Shown: one piece after another, positions 58,983 to 64,000 of the stretch | Layout: each line of letters starts with the position of its first letter | Position numbering within the stretch: position 1 is the first letter of the stretch | Source of the DNA: an uncultured Oscillospiraceae bacterium | Lineage (GTDB): Bacteria; Bacillota; Clostridia; Oscillospirales; Acutalibacteraceae | Assembly: GCA_948471095.1 (NCBI GenBank) | Contig: CAOKRG010000001.1 | Location: forward strand, 1-64,000 | Reading direction: 5' to 3' | DNA: 64,000 nt | The notes under the pieces: generated by a model | Database searches by the model: none | Told to the model about the DNA's origin: nothing | Seen by the model: only the letters and a program-made list of their open reading frames with translations | Translations under genes and position numbers: made by a program

Positions 58983-59546
58983 CTAAATCTCCAGGATCTC
59001 CTTCTCCTTGGCGGCGGCGCAGGCGTCCATGTTCTTCACATACTTGTCCGTCAGGTCCTGGGTCTTCTTTTCCGCCTGCTTCAGATCGTCCTCGGTGATT
59101 TCGGACTTCTTCTTCATGTCCTTCAGCTTCTCGATGGCGTCCCGGCGGATGGACCGCACGGCCACCTTGGCCTCCTCGGCCAGCTTGCTGGTCTCCTTCA
59201 CCAGCTCCCGGCGGCGCTCCTCGTTCAGGGGGGGGAAGATCAGGCGGATCACCTTGCCGTCGTTCTGGGGGTTCACGCCCAGGTCGGAGGTCTGGATGGC
59301 CTTCTCGATGAGCTTCAGGACCGAAGCGTCCCAGGGCTGGATGGTGAGCACCCGGGCCTCGCTGACGGCCACGGCGGCCAGCTGGTTGATGGGGGTGGGG
59401 GTGTCGTAGTAATTCACCATGATCCGGTCCAGTACGGCGGGGTTGGCCCGGCCCGCCCGGATGGCGGCATACTCCTCCTCCAGGTGGGAGACGGCCTTTT
59501 TCATTTTCTTTTCGGCTTTTTCAAAGACTTCCTTCATTTCTGCCAT
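58983..59546 (-). CDS. frr: Ribosome recycling factor
   Basis: Splits post-termination ribosomes with EF-G. 187 residues, the usual length, with the three-helix bundle sequence EEYAAIRAGRANPAVLDRI and KVIRLIFPPLNEERRRELVK. I use the ATG at 59546 with AAAGGA upstream. It is usually directly downstream of pyrH; here a 400-base gap intervenes. Confidence 0.96.
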   Translation of the reverse strand: MAEMKEVFEKAEKKMKKAVSHLEEEYAAIRAGRANPAVLDRIMVNYYDTPTPINQLAAVAVSEARVLTIQPWDASVLKLIEKAIQTSDLGVNPQNDGKVIRLIFPPLNEERRRELVKETSKLAEEAKVAVRSIRRDAIEKLKDMKKKSEITEDDLKQAEKKTQDLTDKYVKNMDACAAAKEKEILEI

Positions 59547-59952
59547 GATGTTAACATTCCTTTCGGTTGATTTTGTGGTGTAGCGCAAAGCTCGATCAGA
59601 GAGCCCGCAAGTGCTGCCGTCTTTTGCCAAGGGCCAGGGGCCCGCTGTGTGTAGGATGCGTTGGCTTTCTCCATAACGGCTGGCTGGGGTAAGGGCCCGC
59701 TGTTTCCGCTGCGCGGAAAAACGCTGACGGTGTGGGGTTGGCTAGCTTGGAGGCAGCGGCGCAGGACGGACGGTACGATAACCGCTTGGAGTAGGGTTTT
59801 TATCGTGGCGGCCATGCGCTTTTTCTGCGCCGCTTTTAGGGAAAGACCGCGGGGCTCTGCCCCGCACCCCGCAGCCTTGAAAGGCTGGCGAACTTTTTGT
59901 TTCGCGGCGCTTTTGGTAAAACGCGGGCTGTCTGCTCATTTTTTAGCTTTGT
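59547..59952. repeat. Repeat-containing gap splitting pyrH and frr
   Basis: No gene. It has two GGGCCCGCTGT copies (about 59638 and 59695), a CGCTGCGCGGAAAAACGC segment, GCGGGGC-TCT-GCCCCGC (about 59850-59866) followed by CAGCCTT-GAAAG-GCTGG and TTTTTGTTTCGCGG. The last part follows the module order of the repeat family with new arms. Confidence 0.6.
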
Positions 59953-60657
59953 TTATTTCACCAGCGTGCCGATCTTCTCCCCGCACACCGCCCGCACAAT
60001 GTTCCCCGGGTCCTCCATGCTGAACACCAGCCAGGGGATCCCCCGGTCCTGGCAGAAGGACGCCGCCGTCATGTCCATTACCGCCAGGTTGTTTTTCAGC
60101 ACGTCCATAAAGCTCAGCTCCTCAAAGCGCTTGGCCTCCGGGTTCTTCTTGGGGTCGCTGTCGTACACCCCGTCCACCATGGTGGCCTTGAGGATCACGT
60201 CCGCCTCGATCTCCGCCGCCCGCAGGGCCGCGCCGGTGTCTGTGGAAAAGAAGGGGTTGCCCGTGCCGCAGCCGAACACCACCACCCGGCCCTTTTCCAA
60301 GTGCCGCACCGCCCGGTTGCGGATGTAGGGCTCGGCCAGCTCCTGCATGGCGATGGCCGTCTGCACCCGCACGGAAAGCCCCAGCTGCTCCAGGCCGTCC
60401 GCCACGCCCAGGGCGTTGATCACCGTGGCCAGCATGCCCATGTGGTCCGCCCGGGTCCGGTCCATCTTCCCGCTGCTGCGGCCCCGCCAAAAGTTGCCGC
60501 CGCCAACCACCACGGCCACCTCCACGCCCAGGTCGTGGAGCTCCTTTACCGGCTTGCAGATGTCCATCACCGTGTCGAAATCGATGCCGTGCCCGGCCGC
60601 TCCGGCCAGAGCCTCGCCGCTGAGTTTTAAAAGCACCCGCTTGTATTTTGGGGTCAT
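59953..60657 (-). CDS. pyrH: UMP kinase
   Basis: Phosphorylates UMP to UDP. 234 residues of the hexameric amino-acid-kinase fold: KLSGEALAG at the N-terminus, [27 protein letters not shown] and [22 protein letters not shown]. Its ATG overlaps the stop of the DUF3795 gene (ATGA), an unusual partner at a place usually held by tsf. Confidence 0.96.
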   Translation of the reverse strand: MTPKYKRVLLKLSGEALAGAAGHGIDFDTVMDICKPVKELHDLGVEVAVVVGGGNFWRGRSSGKMDRTRADHMGMLATVINALGVADGLEQLGLSVRVQTAIAMQELAEPYIRNRAVRHLEKGRVVVFGCGTGNPFFSTDTGAALRAAEIEADVILKATMVDGVYDSDPKKNPEAKRFEELSFMDVLKNNLAVMDMTAASFCQDRGIPWLVFSMEDPGNIVRAVCGEKIGTLVK

Positions 60658-61118
60658 TCCGCCACACTCCGTTTCTTAAAGATGATAATCTCCGGGTCCG
60701 CTCCGTCCTGGCCGTACTCGCAGACCATCAGATACTTCTCGTCTGCCAGCAGCCCATAGCAGCGTCCGCTGCCCAGCTTCTCCAGCTGGTTGCCAAGGTA
60801 CACCCTGTCGTCCCGCCAAAACTTCGCCTCCTGCCCGCCGGGAAGCGTGTATTGCAGGTTCACATAGGACCCCGGCAGCGTGTTGAGCCCGGCGACCTCC
60901 GGCATATCCGGAATGCCCAGGGCGTTGAACTCCCGGACCAGCTCCTCCTTTAGCCCGCAGCCTCCGCACGGCCCGCAGCTGTCCTGGCCCTTTTCCCGGC
61001 AGCAGGCATAAAGCGGGCACTGCCCGGCCCCAAAGGGCCTGCCCTCCGTCTCGCCGCACCCCGCGCAGCCGTCCTTGAGCCCGCACTGTCCGCAGTCCAG
61101 TCCGCATACAGCCATCAT
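60654..61118 (-). CDS. DUF3795-type cysteine-rich protein
   Basis: A 154-residue protein with a cysteine-rich first half ([17 protein letters not shown], then [22 protein letters not shown]) followed by a less conserved C-terminal part. This matches DUF3795 proteins, small presumed metal-binding proteins common in anaerobes. The ATG at 61118 follows GGAGG; a longer open frame upstream is not supported. It is translationally coupled to pyrH and has its own consensus promoter. The GNAT fusion at 23185 carries the same kind of domain. Confidence 0.83.
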   Translation of the reverse strand: MMAVCGLDCGQCGLKDGCAGCGETEGRPFGAGQCPLYACCREKGQDSCGPCGGCGLKEELVREFNALGIPDMPEVAGLNTLPGSYVNLQYTLPGGQEAKFWRDDRVYLGNQLEKLGSGRCYGLLADEKYLMVCEYGQDGADPEIIIFKKRSVAE

Positions 61119-61161
61119 AAGCGCGCCTCCCATCGATTTGCGTACGCATATACATAGGCTA

Positions 61162-61190
61162 ATTGTACATGAAAACCCCGCCTTTGTAAA
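61162..61190 (-). promoter_or_regulatory. Sigma-A promoter of the DUF3795-pyrH operon
   Basis: Minus strand TTTACA (61185-61190), 17-base spacer, TACAAT (61162-61167). A GCGTACGC palindrome follows in the leader. Confidence 0.83.
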
Positions 61191-61228
61191 GCCGGAAAAT
61201 GGCGCTTGCGGAAAAAGTTCACAAATGA

Positions 61229-61253
61229 GGGCGGCTCCCGCCAGGAGCCGCCC
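61229..61253 (-). terminator. Hairpin after the aldolase gene
   Basis: GGGCGGCTCC (61229-61238) and GGAGCCGCCC (61244-61253), ten perfect pairs, just after the aldolase stop. The T tract on the minus strand is poor, so termination efficiency is uncertain. Confidence 0.6.
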
Positions 61254-61267
61254 GAAACCGCTTTCTC

Positions 61268-62131
61268 TTACGCCTTGCCCACGGAGCCGAAGAGCTCCAT
61301 CTTTTCCTTTACCGTGGCCTTGATGGCCTCGAAGCCGGGAGCCAGCAGCTTCCGGGGGTCGAAGCCTTTGCCCTGCTGGTCCTTGCCCTCCTCGATGTAC
61401 TTGCGGGTGGCCGCCGCGAAGGAGAGCTGGCACTCGGTGTTCACGTTCACCTTGGAGACGCCCAGGCTGATGGCCTTCTTCACCATCTCCTCGGGAATGC
61501 CCGTGCCGCCGTGGAGCACCAGGGGCATGGAGCCGGTCTTCTCCTGGATCTTCTCCAGCACCTCGAAATTGAGGCCCGTCCAGTTCTCGGGGTACACGCC
61601 GTGAATGTTGCCGATGCCCGCGGCCAGCATGGTCACGCCCAGGTCGGCGATCATCTTGCACTCGTCCGGGTCGGCCACTTCGCCGCCGCCCACAACGCCG
61701 TCCTCCTCGCCGCCGATGGCGCCTACCTCGGCCTCCACCGAGATGCCCTTCTCGCCGGCGATGCGGATAATCTCCTTGGTCTTCTCGATGTTCTCGTCAA
61801 TGGGGTAGTGGGAGCCGTCGAACATAACGGAGGAGAAGCCGTCCTCCATGGCTTTCAGGGCGCCTTCATAGCTGCCGTGGTCCAGGTGCAGGGCCACGGG
61901 CACGGTGATGTGGAAGGTGTCGATCATGGCCTTGACCATGGCGGAAACGGTGTTATAGCCGCACATGTACTTGCCCGCGCCCTCGGACACGCCGAGAATG
62001 ACGGGGGAGTTGTTCTCCTGGGCCGTGAGAAGGATGGCCTTGGTCCACTCCATATTGTTGATGTTGAACTGGCCGACCGCGTACTTGCCGGCCTTGGCTT
62101 TGGTGAGCATTTCCTGTGCCGAAACTAACAT
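61268..62131 (-). CDS. fba: Class II fructose-bisphosphate aldolase
   Basis: Zinc-dependent glycolytic/gluconeogenic aldolase. 287 residues with the metal- and substrate-binding motifs VALHLDHGS, SVMFDGSHYP, GISVEAEVGAIGG, LAAGIGNIHGVYP and LHGGTGIPEEM. Tagatose-bisphosphate aldolase is a close alternative from sequence alone; relevant because of the alpha-galactosidases. The ATG at 62131 has GGAGGG upstream. Confidence 0.93.
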   Translation of the reverse strand: MLVSAQEMLTKAKAGKYAVGQFNINNMEWTKAILLTAQENNSPVILGVSEGAGKYMCGYNTVSAMVKAMIDTFHITVPVALHLDHGSYEGALKAMEDGFSSVMFDGSHYPIDENIEKTKEIIRIAGEKGISVEAEVGAIGGEEDGVVGGGEVADPDECKMIADLGVTMLAAGIGNIHGVYPENWTGLNFEVLEKIQEKTGSMPLVLHGGTGIPEEMVKKAISLGVSKVNVNTECQLSFAAATRKYIEEGKDQQGKGFDPRKLLAPGFEAIKATVKEKMELFGSVGKA

Positions 62132-62189
62132 AGCGAATTCCCTCCGGTTTTCATTTTGCTGCCGGGACGGGCCCGGCGGGTTTTCCATT

Positions 62190-62218
62190 ATTATAACCCA
62201 ATTTGCTGGAAAAAGCAA
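62190..62218 (-). promoter_or_regulatory. Sigma-A promoter of the aldolase gene
   Basis: Minus strand TTGCTT (62213-62218), 17-base spacer, perfect TATAAT (62190-62195). Confidence 0.82.
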
Positions 62219-62286
62219 CCTGAAATTTGTGCGTGAAGCGCCAAAGCCCGCGCCTGCCGGGTTTGCGCGCCCCGCGCCGCCGGCAG

Positions 62287-62327
62287 AAAAGGGGCCCCGC
62301 TTCCCGAAGGAGGCAGGGTCCCCTTTT
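62287..62327. terminator. Bidirectional terminator-like hairpin
   Basis: AAAAGGGGCCCCGCTTCC (62287-62304) and GGAGGCAGGGTCCCCTTTT (62309-62327) pair with few mismatches and have T runs on both strands. It lies beyond the repeat block that follows the secreted-protein gene. Confidence 0.7.
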
Positions 62328-62339
62328 GCGCCGTGTTTC

Positions 62340-62562
62340 AGCCGTGCTTTTGTTGGGAGCGTCCAAAGGGCGTTGTTGTAGAAGTATTAGAAGGCCTCCG
62401 GCGGCTTAGGGACTCCGTCCCTAAGAACCCCGCCACCTTTGAAAAGGTGGACGAAACTTTTATTGCCGCGCTGAGGAAGTCTGCTTCTCAACAAAATATG
62501 CGTTTGGACTCTCCTGCGTTCGTTTATACTAGACGGGCACCGTCCGGGCCGGTCTAGCTCAA
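62340..62562. repeat. Intergenic hairpin-repeat block (copy 8)
   Basis: Module order GTTGTAGAAGTATTAGAAGGCCTCCGGCGG, TTAGGGAC-TCC-GTCCCTAA (about 62406-62424, a changed-arm version), CCACCTTT-GA-AAAGGTGG (62433-62450), GACGAAACTTTTATTGCCGCG. It is a clear minimal copy of the family. No gene. Confidence 0.75.
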
Positions 62563-62564
62563 GG

Positions 62565-63134
62565 TTATAAGTTGGCTCTAGCTGCATTGAGCCCGTCCAG
62601 GACCTGGCTGGCGGCTTTCTCCACCTCCGGCTCAGCCGGGGCGGAAGCGCTGTAGGTCCCCGGCACTTCCCAGCCGGGGAAAAGGTCCTGGAAACGGGGG
62701 GAGATCACGATCTCTTTTGTGGCGGCTTTCACCAGAAACCCAAAGGATGAGTCATCCGCGCTCCAGCTGGAGCTGTAGATGATCTTCTCCCGGGCTGCGC
62801 GGATGGCCGCTTTCTGTTCCGGAGAGGCGCTCTCCAGATCGGAATAGGCCAGGTCATAGACGCTCTGGTCCACACCGTCCAGCGCGGCCAGGGCCGTCTG
62901 GGGGCTTTCCACAACCACGTCCCAGCCCGCCTCGCGCAGGGCCTGGGCCATGGCCATGTCCAGGTCAGAGCCGGTCAGGCCGGTAAAGTCGTTCTGAACA
63001 AAGACCTGGGAGGCCTCATGAGTGACGGCCTGCATCTCTTCATCAGGCACCTGGGCCTCCGCCGCCGAGGCGGAAACCGCCGTCAGCCCAACCGCCAGGA
63101 CCGCCGCCGCAAAAGACAGGAGCATTTTTTTCAT
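62565..63134 (-). CDS. Small secreted protein of unknown function
   Basis: A 189-residue protein with a signal peptide (MKKMLLSFAAAVLAVGLTAVSASA) and a soluble acidic domain (DFTGLTGSDLDMAMAQALREAGWDVVVES...KAAIRAAREKIIYSSSWSADD). No family recognised. It has a consensus promoter and is probably monocistronic. Signal peptide and promoter make the gene secure. Confidence 0.7.
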   Translation of the reverse strand: MKKMLLSFAAAVLAVGLTAVSASAAEAQVPDEEMQAVTHEASQVFVQNDFTGLTGSDLDMAMAQALREAGWDVVVESPQTALAALDGVDQSVYDLAYSDLESASPEQKAAIRAAREKIIYSSSWSADDSSFGFLVKAATKEIVISPRFQDLFPGWEVPGTYSASAPAEPEVEKAASQVLDGLNAARANL

Positions 63135-63200
63135 GATAATACACCTCTATCATTTTTTGCACAGCTGAAGAACACGGCGCTGTGGGTTTCCCACAAAGGC

Positions 63201-63229
63201 ATTATATCATATATTCCAAGATTTGTAAA
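63201..63229 (-). promoter_or_regulatory. Sigma-A promoter of the small secreted protein
   Basis: Minus strand TTTACA (63224-63229), 17-base spacer, perfect TATAAT (63201-63206). Confidence 0.88.
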
Positions 63230-63279
63230 GCATTTTCACTCTTTTTTGTGCCAGGCCATCCATCTTCCAAAAAAATTGC

Positions 63280-63714
63280 TCAAATCTCCGCAATGCTGTC
63301 CTGGTTCACCAGCCGGATGCCCCGGGCGGCCAGGGCTGCGCCGGCTTTTTTCACGTCCTGCACCCGGAAGATCATATAGGCGTGGTTCACGTCGCCGCCG
63401 CCTAAAAAGGCGTACATGTACTCCACGTTTACCCCCGCCTCCCGCAGGACCTCTAGCACCTTGTGCAGGCCGCCGGGCTCGTCGGGAATCAGCACCGCCA
63501 GCACCGGGGTCAGCTGGTGGATAAACCCGCCATCCCTCAAAACGGTGGTGGCCCGGTACACATCGTCCACAATGATGCGCACAATGCCGAAGTCGTTGGT
63601 CTCGGCCAGGCTCAGGGCCCGCATGTCAATGCCGTTTTCGGCCAGCAGGCCGGTCATGGCCGTAAGCGTTCCGGGCTTGTTTTCAAGAAAAACAGAAATT
63701 TGGTTGACTGTCAT
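63280..63714 (-). CDS. Tandem ACT-domain protein
   Basis: A 144-residue protein made of two ACT domains (about 4-66, QISVFLENKPGTLTAMTGLLAENGIDMRAL; and about 70-140, VLAVLIPDEPGGLHKVLEVLREAGVNVEYMYAF). ACT domains bind amino acids. Stand-alone tandem ACT proteins of this kind occur beside phenylacetate-CoA ligases or amino-acid genes in Clostridia, but the neighbours here do not reveal the ligand. The ATG has GGAGGG upstream, and the gene lies 13 bases after the partial gene at the window edge. Confidence 0.88.
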   Translation of the reverse strand: MTVNQISVFLENKPGTLTAMTGLLAENGIDMRALSLAETNDFGIVRIIVDDVYRATTVLRDGGFIHQLTPVLAVLIPDEPGGLHKVLEVLREAGVNVEYMYAFLGGGDVNHAYMIFRVQDVKKAGAALAARGIRLVNQDSIAEI

Positions 63715-63727
63715 AGGGTTGCCCTCC

Positions 63728-64000
63728 TTATAAAGGGAAAACTAGCTGGATTGTTTTATCTTCCGCAAATTCGTCCGCAAACCAGTAGCTGTGCTCCGCG
63801 CCGAAAATCACCAGAATCCTTTTTCCGGGATTTTCCGCTATGACTCTCCGGATATTCTCCACAATGCGGCGGTTGCGCTCTGCCCAAGTAGATTGGTGGG
63901 TCTCTGGACTAAGGGAGCCCTGCATCTCATGCTTACGGCGGGCAATGTCGTTAAACGCCGTGGAGTTGAAAGGAATCGCGGATTCCAGCCCCGCCTGCAT
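63728..64000 (-). CDS. C-terminal part of a DUF5694/TraB-like protein (runs off the window)
   Basis: At least 90 residues, with the start outside the window. The segment TWAERNRRIVENIRRVI...GKRILVIFGAEHSYW resembles the C-terminal part of DUF5694/TraB-like proteins, where a conserved His follows the GxxH strand. Function unknown. It probably shares a transcript with the ACT gene, 13 bases downstream. Confidence 0.6.
   Translation of the reverse strand: MQAGLESAIPFNSTAFNDIARRKHEMQGSLSPETHQSTWAERNRRIVENIRRVIAENPGKRILVIFGAEHSYWFADEFAEDKTIQLVFPL

Overview
The window looks like chromosome from a GC-rich, endospore-forming member of the Bacillota, most likely class Clostridia near the Oscillospiraceae. 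This is inferred from gene content and not tested by search: spoIIE, a Gram-positive PolC, a DUF1540 protein, a CD1871A-type CXXC mini-protein, S-layer-homology (SLH) surface proteins, and frequent TTG/GTG starts behind strong GGAGG ribosome sites.

Layout. 0.3-8 kb: spoIIE (minus), then two alpha-galactosidases of different families (GH36 and GH27) and small cysteine-rich proteins. 8-21 kb is accessory: an AAGC tetranucleotide tract ahead of a MalT/LuxR-type regulator, a 1624-residue SLH surface protein, a decayed prophage tail module with a likely programmed -1 frameshift and a truncated tape-measure gene, and a second SLH protein. 21-24 kb: a compact thioredoxin lipoprotein / CXXC mini-protein / polyferredoxin membrane operon, and a GNAT-DUF3795 fusion behind a LexA-like box. 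24.5-31 kb: a surface-acylation-like cluster on the minus strand (TPM protein, MBOAT acyltransferase, DHHW protein, FkbH-like HAD protein, ACP). 31-47 kb: GDPD, a TldD/TldE-like pair, secreted proteins, a sugar isomerase, a TPP-riboswitch-controlled ThiT, metG-tatD-radical SAM, a lipoprotein, and an ECF sigma / DUF4179 pair. 47-61 kb: the conserved housekeeping run pyrH, frr, uppS, cdsA, dxr, rseP, ispG, polC. 61-64 kb: DUF3795, class II aldolase, a secreted protein, an ACT protein and a partial gene at the edge.

The main genome-scale oddity is a family of modular, hairpin-rich intergenic repeats that fills almost every gap above 300 bases and even splits conserved operons (pyrH|frr, uppS|cdsA, rseP|ispG, MBOAT|DHHW). 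Different copies keep the same hairpin slots but change both arms of a stem together, which indicates selection or copying at the level of structure.

Best candidates for an undescribed system are the MBOAT-DHHW-FkbH-ACP cluster (possible ACP-dependent acylation, perhaps glyceryl transfer, of an envelope polymer), the covarying hairpin repeats, and the repeat-tract/LuxR/SLH locus as a possible phase-variable surface system. No tRNA, rRNA, CRISPR array or intact transposase gene was seen.
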